This document shows positions 18,480 to 26,941 of a stretch of 64,000 nucleotides of DNA, one piece after another. The stretch is taken from the NCBI GenBank assembly GCA_016125285.1, contig WGMA01000049.1:1-64000 (forward strand), written 5' to 3'. Within the stretch, counting starts at the first letter, position 1. Each line of letters begins with the position of its first letter. This stretch comes from Phycisphaera sp. (GTDB taxonomy: Bacteria; Planctomycetota; Phycisphaerae; Phycisphaerales; Zrk34). The position numbers were made by a program, and so were the translations under genes. The notes beneath the pieces were generated by a model, which saw only the letters and a list, made by a program, of their open reading frames with translations, was not told the DNA's origin and ran no database searches.

Positions 18480-19141
18480 TCGGCGAATCCCGTGGTCAGG
18501 TCGGCGGCGGTCCAGTCGGCGCCGGCGTCGCGCAGGGACTCGGCGGTGAAGCTGGTCGTCAGGCCGAGGCACATCGCCCCGGCGGCTTTCGCGGCCTGGC
18601 ATCCGCTGTGGGCGTCCTCGACGACGAGGCACGCGGCGGGATCGAGGCCGAGCTTCGCCGCGGCCTTGAGGAAGATGTCGGGCGCGGGCTTCTTGTGCTC
18701 GACGTCGAGGCCGTTGACGCACGCGTGGAACGTCTCGGCGGGCAGGCCGATCTGCGTGAGGTTGCCGTTCATCTTGATGTAGTCGGCGGAGGTGGCGACG
18801 GCGACCTTCATGCCGCGCGCCTTGCAGTCGTTGATGAAGTCGACAGCGCCGGGCAGTGGATCGAGTCGGCCGACGATGATCTTGAGGTAGATGTCGTACG
18901 TCGTGGCCTTGTCGCGCTTCAGGTCGAGGGACACGCCGTGCTTCTCGGCGACGCCGCCGATGTAGCGGTCCTCACCGGTGCCGATGAACGGCTTGAAGTC
19001 GTCGGGGTGGACGTCGACGCCGTGGTTCTGCTTGAACATCGCGACGGCGGCTTCGCAGATGAAGTCTTCGGAGTCGCACAGCACGCCGTCCATGTCGAAG
19101 ATCACGCCGGCGAATGTCGGTGGGGGAGCGTTGTTGGACAT
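18476..19141 (-). CDS. HAD-superfamily hydrolase, beta-phosphoglucomutase/phosphatase-like
   Basis: A 221-residue HAD subfamily I protein. Motif I is FDMDGVLCDSE with nucleophile Asp16 and acid/base Asp18. VAVATSADY carries the motif II Ser/Thr, Lys is in HKKPAPDIFLKAA, and motif IV is VVEDAHSGCQAAKAAGA. The cap helices match the beta-PGM group. It would dephosphorylate or isomerise a sugar phosphate linked to the coupled aldolase. ATG 19141 is the start; the open frame upstream is non-coding and crosses a terminator. Confidence 0.85.
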   Translation of the reverse strand: MSNNAPPPTFAGVIFDMDGVLCDSEDFICEAAVAMFKQNHGVDVHPDDFKPFIGTGEDRYIGGVAEKHGVSLDLKRDKATTYDIYLKIIVGRLDPLPGAVDFINDCKARGMKVAVATSADYIKMNGNLTQIGLPAETFHACVNGLDVEHKKPAPDIFLKAAAKLGLDPAACLVVEDAHSGCQAAKAAGAMCLGLTTSFTAESLRDAGADWTAADLTTGFAE

Positions 19142-19174
19142 GTCGGGCAGTTTACACGACGCGCGGCGCGCATG

Positions 19175-19216
19175 AAAAAACCGAGCCGCACGCAGGAGAC
19201 GTTCGTGCGGCCCGGT
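19175..19216 (-). terminator. Rho-independent terminator after the pseudopilin gene
   Basis: Stem CCGCACG (19186-19192) with CGTGCGG (19204-19210), extended outward by ACCG/CGGT with one mismatch. On the minus strand it is followed by six T residues (A-run 19175-19180). It lies 47 bp past the stop of the pseudopilin gene and just ahead of the HAD gene. Confidence 0.8.
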
Positions 19217-19262
19217 GTCACCACATTGTGAGCGTGGCGGCTGCGATCGCTTTGCACGCGGC

Positions 19263-20063
19263 TTACGGATGGCCGTGGCCATTGCCGTTGCCATTTCCAT
19301 TTCCGTTGCCGCTCGAGGCGGTGGGGAATCCGCCGCCGCCGGGGAACAGGAAGTTGCCTTCCTGAAGCTGCGGGGCGAACTCGATGTGCCAGTCGGCGAA
19401 CAGGACGTTGCCGAGGCCGTGGTCGACGGGGTGACGCGGCGTGAAGGTCGCGGCCGACCCCGCGCCGACGTCGATGCCGTTCGTGTCCAACTGGCCGAGG
19501 AAGCAGCCGTGATCGAGGTGCGCCTTCACCGCGTCGTCGTCGATGGAGATGTTGAACGGGTTCTCGGCGTTGCCCGGCGGGATGTGGATCATGTTGACCT
19601 TGTGCAGGGTCTTGGAGTGCGTGTTGGCGCGGTTGTCGTAGTAGTCCGGCTCGCCGTCGAAGTAGACGCAGGTGTAGGCCGGCCGCTCGACGCGCGACTG
19701 CGGGAGGTGGAAGACGAGCATCTCGCGGTTGTTGCCGTAGCTGATGGGCAGGTCGGTGCCCGACTCGGTGAACTTGCCGCGGAGCTCGAACGGGGTTGCG
19801 TCGTTCGGGCAGACGAGGATGTCGCGCGTGTACGTCGCCTCGATCTGGCCGAACGGCGTGAACGCGCCGAAGGCATCGGCCATGTAGTTCTGCGTCGCGA
19901 GCCCCATCTCGTGGAGGTTGCTCTGACAATAGGCGAGCTTGGCGCGCTGTCGGGCCTCGCCGAAGGCGGGCAGGATCACGGCCATCAGGGTCACGAGGAT
20001 GGCGCAGACGACGAGCAGTTCGACCATCGAGAAGCCGTGTCGGCGGTGGGGTTGGACGTACAT
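19263..20063 (-). CDS. Prepilin-type (type II secretion pseudopilin-like) protein with H-X9-DG-like tail
   Basis: A type IV pilin methylation motif, GFSMVELLVVCAILVTLMAV, opens the protein and is followed by RQRAKLAYCQSNLHEMG, the typical planctomycete pseudopilin helix. Near the end HPVDHGLGNVLFADWHIEF is a form of the H-X9-DG signature (here ADWH). The last 18 residues are a Gly-Asn low-complexity run (GNGNGNGNGNGHGHP). It should be processed by prepilin peptidase and assembled in the envelope. Start ATG 20063 has AGGAG eight bases upstream; the frame opens 9 bases earlier. Confidence 0.85.
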   Translation of the reverse strand: MYVQPHRRHGFSMVELLVVCAILVTLMAVILPAFGEARQRAKLAYCQSNLHEMGLATQNYMADAFGAFTPFGQIEATYTRDILVCPNDATPFELRGKFTESGTDLPISYGNNREMLVFHLPQSRVERPAYTCVYFDGEPDYYDNRANTHSKTLHKVNMIHIPPGNAENPFNISIDDDAVKAHLDHGCFLGQLDTNGIDVGAGSAATFTPRHPVDHGLGNVLFADWHIEFAPQLQEGNFLFPGGGGFPTASSGNGNGNGNGNGHGHP

Positions 20064-20072
20064 ACAGCACAC

Positions 20073-20439
20073 TCCTGTTTTTCAGCGTCGCCGGGACCGG
20101 ACCCGATCCGCGCAGAGGGCGACTGACAGAGAAATGACCCGTGCTTGGCCGACGTGAACAACTGCGGCGGTGCGCACGCGATACGCTCGATTAGGTTGTC
20201 GTGCTAGCGGGCTGTCGGGCTTCGCCGAACTGTGCCTCCGCACCCAAAAAAACGGAAAAGAGATGTTCGGAACTGCGGTGCGTAAAAGAGATGAAATGAA
20301 TTCAGCAAACTCTAGGCGCGGATTCGAAAGGCGTCCACCAAACCCGGTAAAAACGGGAGGAAATTCGGGACGCCGGCAATCTCGCGCCGGGGCCGCCGCG
20401 GCGCGTAACCGATGGGACTCAACAGCCAATACATGAGTG
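20073..20439. other. Divergent intergenic region, no gene seen
   Basis: The gap between the pseudopilin (minus) and the DUF1549 gene (plus) spans about 490 bp in all. It is less GC-rich than its neighbours in 20245-20320. It contains stretches able to fold (GCGCCGGGGCCGCCGCGGCGCG at 20389-20407 region). No coding frame has a ribosome-binding site or recognisable product. It may hold a long 5' leader. Confidence 0.4.
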
Positions 20440-20468
20440 TTGATAACCCCTCGGTGTCGTGCGACAAT
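20440..20468 (+). promoter_or_regulatory. Sigma-70-like promoter for the DUF1549-DUF1501 operon
   Basis: TTGATA (20440-20445), 17 bases, then GACAAT (20463-20468). It is 92 bp upstream of the ATG at 20561, which has GAGGG as ribosome-binding site. Confidence 0.5.
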
Positions 20469-20560
20469 GGCTCGCAACCCACACCGGGTTCCGCCGACGG
20501 GGTTTTGGGGCGGTGGTCGCGAAGGTCCATTCGGACGCTGATGAGTAGAGGGTAACGGGC

Positions 20561-22708
20561 ATGAGCGCAGGCAAGACACGTTTCGTGGCGGGGCCGATCG
20601 CAGCGATGTTGCTGACGGCGGTGCTGACTCCCTGGACGCTGGCGGACTCGCCGGTGGACCGCCTGATCGCGCAGGACAACGCGGACAAGACGGACGTGAC
20701 GGTCGCACCGGTGATCGACGACATGGCGTTCCTCCGCCGCGCGACGCTGGACCTGATCGGTCGCATCCCCACCTCGCAGGAAGTCAACGCGTACCTGGCG
20801 ATGCCCTCGGGCGAGCGTCGCGGCAAGACGGTCGATCGTCTGCTGAACGATCCGCGTTTCGCCGATCGCTGGACGGTCTTCTTCGCCGACATGCTGCGTA
20901 TCCGCTCGAACGCCGACGGCGGCACGGCGGAGCTGGCCTACGTCAACAAGGCGATCGCCGACGGCAAGCCGTACGACGAGCTGGCCCGCGAGTTGATCTC
21001 CGCGAACGGCCGCGCGAACAAGGCGCCGGCGGTGGGCTTCATCCTCGGCGACAACGCCGACCCGATGGCGCTAGCCGGCAACGTGTCGCAGACGTTCATG
21101 GGCATCCGCATCGCGTGCGCCCAGTGTCACGATCACCCGTTCGACGACTGGGAGCAGAAGCAGTTCTACGGGCTGGCGGCCTACTTCGGCAAGACGCGTC
21201 GCGTCGAGAGCGAGTTGGCGAAGACCGTGTACACCACCGAGACGCGCGAGCAGCGCGTGCAGTGGCCGCCGGAGCGACAGAAGCCCAAGACACGCGAGCC
21301 GGTGGCCCCGGTGTTCCCGTTCCGCCTCGAAGACAACTACACCGGCGACAAGCCGCCGAGCCACATCGCGCGTCTGATCGCTCTTCGTGCGAAGCAGGAG
21401 CGTGATCGGCTGGCGTCGACGAAGTCGAAGACCGACTCGCTCGACGCGCTGATCGACAGCGCCGAGCCGACGCTCGGCTCCAAGCCCAAGACGCTCGACG
21501 TGGCGGGCGAGTCGCGTCAGGAAGCCAGGGCGCTGAACGTCGAGGGCGATCTGTACAAGGCGTCGGAGCTGCGGTCGGAGCTGGCGCGGCTGGTGACCGA
21601 TCCGCGGAACCGGTACTTCAGCCGGTCGTTCGTCAACCGCATGTGGAAGGAGCTGGTCGGCACGGGGTTCATCGAGCCGGTCGACGACTTCAGCGACTAC
21701 AACAAGCCGGTGCATCCGAAGGTGATGGACTGGCTGGCCGACGAGTTCGTCGCCAGCGGGTACGACCTGCGTTCGCTGATCCGCACGATCACCGCGACGC
21801 AGGCCTACCAGCGCGGTCACCTGCCGGCGGGTTTGACGGAGGCCAAGCGTCGCGAGGCGCACATGGCGTTCACCGCCACGCCGCTGCGTCGGATGGTCAG
21901 CGAGGTGCTGTACGACTGCGTGGTGGTCGCCGGGCACCTCGAGGAGCAGAAGTGGCCGGCGGGGGCGAACCTGAAGACGATCACGCAGCGCGTCCGCATG
22001 GTCGAGATGATCGACCGCACGACCGGCGAGGCGACGAAGGTCGCGTCGGGCGGCCCGGCGGGGGCGAACCTGGCGATGGCCGGGAAGCCGAAGATGATGG
22101 CCGTCAGCGGCGGGTACGACCTGGAGTCGTCGATCGAGGTGGACTTCAACGCCGTGCTCAAGAAGGCGATGGAGGCCGACGATGGCGCCCCGATGCTCGA
22201 CAAGATGAAGGCGATGTCGCCCGAGCAGATGGAGGCGATGCAGATGACCGGCGGCGACCCGACCAAGCGTCGCCGCGTGACCTACAAGGACGTGAGCATC
22301 GAGGTCGACGACAACCCGCAGTACACCAGCGCGATGCGCATGGCCACCCCCGCACAGCCGTCGCACTTCCTGCGGATCTTCGGGCAGCCGGCCCGCGACC
22401 AGCTCGGCGAAAAGCGCGAGTACGCGCCGTCGATGCGGCAGGAGCTGCTGATGCTCAACGGCAAGCTCACGCACGAGGCGTCGCGCGTCGGCATCCTCGA
22501 GCCCATGTACAAGCTGCTCGACGGCCCGAAGCCGAAGGTCGACGACGCCATCCGACTCGCCTACCGCGAGATCCTCACGCGTGAGCCCAGCGAGAGCGAG
22601 ATGAGCGACGCGCGCGAGATCGTCGCCGGCGAGGGCAAACCGCTCGAGGGCATGGCGGACCTGCGCTGGGCGCTGCTGAACTGCCACGAATTCCGCTACA
22701 TCCCGTAA
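20561..22708 (+). CDS. DUF1549/DUF1553 domain secreted protein (planctomycete type)
   Basis: A signal peptide (AAMLLTAVLTPWTLA) is followed by the DUF1549 domain: IDDMAFLRRATLDLIGRIPTSQEVNAYL, RFADRWTVFFADMLR and the heme-like CAQCHDHPFDDW motif near residue 185. DUF1553 begins around residue 350 (NRYFSRSFVNRMWKELVGTGFIEPVDDF) and ends with AYREILTREPSESEM and LLNCHEFRYIP. These proteins are highly expanded in planctomycetes and always paired with DUF1501. Their chemistry is unknown; roles in polysaccharide metabolism have been suggested. The DUF1501 partner follows after one small gene. Confidence 0.9.
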   Translation: MSAGKTRFVAGPIAAMLLTAVLTPWTLADSPVDRLIAQDNADKTDVTVAPVIDDMAFLRRATLDLIGRIPTSQEVNAYLAMPSGERRGKTVDRLLNDPRFADRWTVFFADMLRIRSNADGGTAELAYVNKAIADGKPYDELARELISANGRANKAPAVGFILGDNADPMALAGNVSQTFMGIRIACAQCHDHPFDDWEQKQFYGLAAYFGKTRRVESELAKTVYTTETREQRVQWPPERQKPKTREPVAPVFPFRLEDNYTGDKPPSHIARLIALRAKQERDRLASTKSKTDSLDALIDSAEPTLGSKPKTLDVAGESRQEARALNVEGDLYKASELRSELARLVTDPRNRYFSRSFVNRMWKELVGTGFIEPVDDFSDYNKPVHPKVMDWLADEFVASGYDLRSLIRTITATQAYQRGHLPAGLTEAKRREAHMAFTATPLRRMVSEVLYDCVVVAGHLEEQKWPAGANLKTITQRVRMVEMIDRTTGEATKVASGGPAGANLAMAGKPKMMAVSGGYDLESSIEVDFNAVLKKAMEADDGAPMLDKMKAMSPEQMEAMQMTGGDPTKRRRVTYKDVSIEVDDNPQYTSAMRMATPAQPSHFLRIFGQPARDQLGEKREYAPSMRQELLMLNGKLTHEASRVGILEPMYKLLDGPKPKVDDAIRLAYREILTREPSESEMSDAREIVAGEGKPLEGMADLRWALLNCHEFRYIP

Positions 22709-22734
22709 GCACGACGAACCACCGGAACACGACG

Positions 22735-22995
22735 ATGAAGAAGCTGACACAGATCGCCACGGCACAGATCACGCACAACCGCGTCGACGTGTTGGTCGGC
22801 CAGCTGGTCTGCTACGCCGCGGCGCTGGTGCTGTTCGTCGCCGCCGTGATCAAGCTCTGCACGCTGGGGCTCGACGAGGGTGAGCTGATCATCGGCCTGC
22901 TCGCGGCGGTCGCGTGCATGCTGCTGATGGTCAATGCCGGACTGCTGCTGCCGCTGCAGGTCCGTCACCAAGACAACAACCATTCCGAAGACTGA
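22735..22995 (+). CDS. Small two-helix membrane protein in the DUF1549-DUF1501 operon
   Basis: Eighty-six residues with two hydrophobic helices at about 25-45 (LVCYAAALVLFVAAVIKL) and 52-74 (IIGLLAAVACMLLMVNAGLLLP), and short polar ends. No family is recognised. Its position between the two planctomycete partner genes, 26 bp after the first and 47 bp before the second, suggests it belongs to the same transcript and may anchor one partner. Confidence 0.65.
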   Translation: MKKLTQIATAQITHNRVDVLVGQLVCYAAALVLFVAAVIKLCTLGLDEGELIIGLLAAVACMLLMVNAGLLLPLQVRHQDNNHSED

Positions 22996-23042
22996 ACACA
23001 CCCGACCGACGGGCACGGACTACTGACACCTGGAGACACGCG

Positions 23043-24317
23043 ATGTCGAAATCGAAGCCGATGGCCTGCGAAGGATACCGACTGACACGCCGCACGATGC
23101 TCGGCGGCATGGGCGCGAGCCTGCTGGGGATGCACGTGGGCAAGCTCGCCGCGCTGGCCGGCACCGCGCATCCCGCCACCGCCGAACACGTGATCCTGTT
23201 CTGGTGCGGCGGCGGCATGAGCCACATCGACACGTGGGACCCCAAGCCGGGCCGACCCACCGCCGGTGAGTTTAACCCCATCAAGACGTCGGCCGACGGC
23301 GTGCAGATCAGCGAGATCTTCCCGAAGCTCGCCAGGCAGATGCACCACTGCGCCCTGATCCGGTCGATCGCCGGGCAGAACGGCGACCACGGCCGCGCCA
23401 CCTACCAGCTGCAGACCTCCTACCAGCAGGGCTCGACGCTGCTGATCCACCCCGGCCTCGGCTCCGTCGTGGCCCACGAGTGTGACCGCATCGGCGACCT
23501 GCCAGCGTACATCACCATCAACGGCAACGCCCCGCGGGCCGGCTACCTCGGCCAGCGCTGCGAAGCCTACTTCGTCGGCCGCCCCGGCGTGCCGGACCCG
23601 TACCTCGCGTTCCCCGAGGGCATCCAGAAGACGCGCGGTAACAAGCGGCTCGAGATCCTCGCGAAGATGAACCGCCGCACCGAGCAGCAGTTCGGCGCCG
23701 AAAAACTGCGGGCCGGATCGACCGCCGTCGAAGAGGCCGTCAACCTGATGCGCAGCCCCGCGCTCAAGGCGTTCGAGTTCGACGACATCCCCGCCGAGAC
23801 CATCGCCCGCTACGGCGACACGGACTTCGGCCGCGGCGCGCTGCTCGCGCGTCGCCTCGTCGAGAACGGCGTCCGCTTCGTGCAGGTCAACCGCGGCGGC
23901 TACGACACGCACACGAACAACTTCCCGGCGATGGAGACGCACGGCGAGATCATGGATCCGGCGCTCGCGTCGCTCGTCGAAGACCTCGCCGCCAGCGGCC
24001 GCCTCGACAAGACGCTGATCATCATGCTCAGCGAGTTCGGCCGCACGCCCAACATCAACAAGGACGCCGGTCGCGATCACCACGCCAAGGTGTTCAGCTG
24101 CTTCATGGCCGGCGGCGGCGTGAAGGGCGGACAGGTGGTCGGATCGTCCGACGAGGACGGCTACAGCCCGAAGGATCGTCCGGTGAAGGTGCCGGACCTG
24201 CACGCCAGCGTGTGTCACGCCCTGGGCATCGACCCCAACAAGGAGGTCGACACGCCGCTGGACCGCCCGATGAAGCTGGTCGACGGGGGCACGCCGGTAC
24301 AAGAGCTTTTCGGATGA
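23043..24317 (+). CDS. DUF1501 domain protein with twin-arginine signal
   Basis: The DUF1501 family is clear: AEHVILFWCGGGMSHIDTWDPKPG, then RSIAGQNGDHGRATYQL, and the sulfatase/alkaline-phosphatase-like core ENGVRFVQVNRGGYDTHTNNF, IIMLSEFGRTPNINKDAGRDHH. The N-terminus RLTRRTMLGGMGASLLGM is a Tat-type signal, so the folded protein is exported. Start ATG 23043 follows TGGAG; the longer frame from 22914 overlaps the small membrane gene and is not used. It ends the operon ahead of a strong terminator. Confidence 0.9.
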   Translation: MSKSKPMACEGYRLTRRTMLGGMGASLLGMHVGKLAALAGTAHPATAEHVILFWCGGGMSHIDTWDPKPGRPTAGEFNPIKTSADGVQISEIFPKLARQMHHCALIRSIAGQNGDHGRATYQLQTSYQQGSTLLIHPGLGSVVAHECDRIGDLPAYITINGNAPRAGYLGQRCEAYFVGRPGVPDPYLAFPEGIQKTRGNKRLEILAKMNRRTEQQFGAEKLRAGSTAVEEAVNLMRSPALKAFEFDDIPAETIARYGDTDFGRGALLARRLVENGVRFVQVNRGGYDTHTNNFPAMETHGEIMDPALASLVEDLAASGRLDKTLIIMLSEFGRTPNINKDAGRDHHAKVFSCFMAGGGVKGGQVVGSSDEDGYSPKDRPVKVPDLHASVCHALGIDPNKEVDTPLDRPMKLVDGGTPVQELFG

Positions 24318-24365
24318 CGAGCGCCGTGGTGGATGAGGATCGGCACATCGTCAAACGAGACCACT

Positions 24366-24389
24366 CCCCGCCGAAAGGCGGGGGGTTTT
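24366..24389 (+). terminator. Rho-independent terminator
   Basis: CCCCGCC, loop GAAA, GGCGGGG, then GGTTTTA. It lies 48 bp after the DUF1501 stop and separates that operon from the TPR/ExbBD cluster. Confidence 0.88.
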
Positions 24390-24487
24390 ATGAACGGACC
24401 ACACACGCCCCCGTCGACGGTGGGGGCGGTCAACACCGTGGCGCGTCGGTGGGACGGTAGTTCCGTCGCGTTCGCGTGGGAGGCATC

Positions 24488-26920
24488 ATGAAACGGGTTG
24501 CACGTTTGTTTGTGCTCGTGCTCGCGGCTACGGCGTGCGGGGGCGGGTCGCTGTGGGCGCAGGACGGTTCGCTGCTGCGCGGGTCGATCGTCGAAGACCG
24601 CGCCGCGCGCAAGCTGCTCGAGGCCGGCGACGCACGCTACGACGCCAACGAGCAGAAGAAGGCCGTGGAGATCTGGCAGTCGGTCATCGAACGCTACCCG
24701 CGCAGCCGGGTCCGCTTCGACGCCCACATGAAGCTCGGCGCCTACCTGCTCAAGAGCGAACGCGCCTACGACCGCGCCCGCGCCCACTTCGAGCTCGTCG
24801 CCGCGGAGGACAACTCCGACGACGACCAGCGCGCCGAGGCGCTGCTCAACGAGGGCGTGTGCTTCTACGAGGCGCGGAACTTCGGCAAGACCTTCAAGGT
24901 CATGCGCGAGGTCATCGAGAAGTTCCCCGTCTCCAAGCAGATCAACCAGGCGTACTACTACATCGGCCTCGGCCACTTCCAGCTCGGCCACTACTCCCGC
25001 GCGATCGAGGCGCTGGAGAAGGTCGGCACGGCGTTGACCGGCGACGACTCGAAGACCGAGAAGGTCGAGGCGGGCAAGCGGCTGTACGTCAAGATCGAGG
25101 ACGCCGACCTCGCCGTGCTCGAGCAGGACGAGACCGTCAAGCTCCGCTGCCGCACCACGCAGGGCGACGAGGAGATCATCGAGGCCGTGCCCGTCGGACG
25201 CAACGTCCGCGTCGTGCTCGGCTCGATCCCCACGGACCTGGGGCGGCCCAGGCCCGGCAACGGCAAGCTCGAGGTGCGCGGCGACGATGACGTCGAGGTC
25301 ACCTACGTCGACCGCCACACCGCCGACCGCAAGTTCGACGTCGACCGCGTCCGCAAGGTGCGCGTCGTCGGCAACGCGCTGCCGGCCATCACCGATGGCG
25401 CCTACGCCGAGTCGCTGGCCGGCGTCGTGCTCGGCAAGGAGGCGAACCTGCAGATCACCGACGCCGACCGCGACGTGTCGGACAACGCCGACACCCTCAA
25501 GGCCGTGGTCGAGGTCTGGCGTGAGAAGACCTCCGACGAGCTGGAGTCGGAGGTCGCGGACCTGATCGCCAAGGGCAAGATCGAGCCGCAGCCGGAGGGC
25601 TCGCCGCTGAACATCACCGACGACTCGGGCAAGCCGATCATCGATCGGTTCAAGCCGATCGACAAGGTCGAGGTGACGCTGACGGAGGCGAAGATCAACC
25701 GGACGAACCGGATGCAGGCGATCGATCGCCAGCGCACGTCGCCCAAGGCCGCGGAGGGTGACAAGGCGTCGCCCGCCGGCGCCGGCGCGGGCCCCGCTGC
25801 CGCAGGCGCAGCCGATGCCCCGGCCGACCCGACCACGGCGAAGCCCGCCGCGGGGTCCGACTTCGCCGCGTCCGTGGAGGCCGAGGTCGTCGACAACACG
25901 ATCCACTCGGGCGTGTTCCGCGTGACGGTGCCGATCGCCAAGTCCGAGGAGGTCAACGCGAGCGACAACACGCTGCAGGCGTTGCCGAACGACCAGGTGC
26001 GGATCACGTACCAGGACGAGCTGAACCTCTCGAACGGCCCGCGCGTCGTGGTCGCCGCGGCGCGCACCGTCGAGGGCAATCTCGGCGGTGTCCGCGTCAC
26101 GCGTGCCGACATCTCCGACGAGGAGCTCCGCCTCAAGACCAAGCTCCGCACGGCGACCGCGCTGACGAACATCGGCAATCACTACAAGGAGTTCGGCCTG
26201 AAGACCAACGCCGTGGAGAAGTACGGCGAGGCGTTGCAGGTCTGCGAGGAGGTCGTCACCGACGCGCGCAAGCTCGGCGGGCGGATCCTCGAAGAGACCT
26301 ACGTGCAGCTGTGGCGGATCTACTTCGAGATGGACAAGCTCGAACTCGCCGCGGCGATGGCGGCGCGGCTGCAGCGTGAGTTCCCCAACAGCGGGTTCGT
26401 CGACGAGGCGATGCTGCAGCTGGCGCACGTGGCGCGGAAGCAGGGCAACCTCCAGCGGGCGATCGCGATGTACAGCCGCCTCGTGGGCATCAAGGAGTCG
26501 CAGCTCCGCGGCGAGGCGCAGTTCGGCATCGCCGAGTGCTACGAGCAGATGGCTGCGAAGGCGAACGAGAACGCCGCGGCGCAGCTCTACGAGCGGTCGT
26601 TCCAGGAATACAAGAAGGTGTTCGACCAGTTTCCCGACTCCGGCCGCGTCGGCGAAGCCGTGGCGAAGATGGCGAACTTCTACTACCAGAAGAAGGACTA
26701 CAGCCGCGCGGTCGACGTGTTCGAGCAGGTGCTCAGCGACCAGCCGGACGCCAAGTTCCTCGATGTGATCCTCTTCAACTACGGCCGCTGCCTCTACCGC
26801 ATGGAACGCCGCCGCGAGGCGCGTCAGAAGTTTGACCAGCTGATCGCCGAGTTCCCCGAATCCAACCTCGCCGCCGAGTCGAAGCGCATCAGCGATGCGC
26901 TGGTCAAGGCGGGGTTCTGA
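24488..26920 (+). CDS. Exported TPR protein with internal Ig-like beta repeats
   Basis: Start ATG 24488 has GGGAGG five bases upstream. The signal MKRVARLFVLVLAATACGGG is export-competent; a lipoprotein site at Cys is possible but the lipobox is weak. TPR-like helices fill residues 30-190 and 555-805 (AVEIWQSVIERYPRS, AVDVFEQVLSDQPDAKFLDV). Between them are two beta domains of the type LYVKIEDADLAVLEQDE and ANLQITDADRDVSDNADTL, and an Ala/Pro linker (422-455). The same TPR-beta-TPR plan occurs in the next, much larger gene, so the two are probably paralogous. It is the first gene of the ExbBD cluster; a periplasmic or outer-membrane scaffold role is inferred. Confidence 0.75.
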   Translation: MKRVARLFVLVLAATACGGGSLWAQDGSLLRGSIVEDRAARKLLEAGDARYDANEQKKAVEIWQSVIERYPRSRVRFDAHMKLGAYLLKSERAYDRARAHFELVAAEDNSDDDQRAEALLNEGVCFYEARNFGKTFKVMREVIEKFPVSKQINQAYYYIGLGHFQLGHYSRAIEALEKVGTALTGDDSKTEKVEAGKRLYVKIEDADLAVLEQDETVKLRCRTTQGDEEIIEAVPVGRNVRVVLGSIPTDLGRPRPGNGKLEVRGDDDVEVTYVDRHTADRKFDVDRVRKVRVVGNALPAITDGAYAESLAGVVLGKEANLQITDADRDVSDNADTLKAVVEVWREKTSDELESEVADLIAKGKIEPQPEGSPLNITDDSGKPIIDRFKPIDKVEVTLTEAKINRTNRMQAIDRQRTSPKAAEGDKASPAGAGAGPAAAGAADAPADPTTAKPAAGSDFAASVEAEVVDNTIHSGVFRVTVPIAKSEEVNASDNTLQALPNDQVRITYQDELNLSNGPRVVVAAARTVEGNLGGVRVTRADISDEELRLKTKLRTATALTNIGNHYKEFGLKTNAVEKYGEALQVCEEVVTDARKLGGRILEETYVQLWRIYFEMDKLELAAAMAARLQREFPNSGFVDEAMLQLAHVARKQGNLQRAIAMYSRLVGIKESQLRGEAQFGIAECYEQMAAKANENAAAQLYERSFQEYKKVFDQFPDSGRVGEAVAKMANFYYQKKDYSRAVDVFEQVLSDQPDAKFLDVILFNYGRCLYRMERRREARQKFDQLIAEFPESNLAAESKRISDALVKAGF

Positions 26921-26941
26921 ACGATGACAAGGAATTGCGAA

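Noticed and set aside
20320-20420. Possible c-di-GMP-I (GEMM) riboswitch, suggested by GGGACGCC and GTAACCGATGGG
   Set aside because: The GCAAACC and ACGCAAAGCC core segments and the GAAA-capped helix cannot be placed, and the orientation relative to the downstream gene is not convincing. A covariance-model search (Rfam RF01051) would decide.
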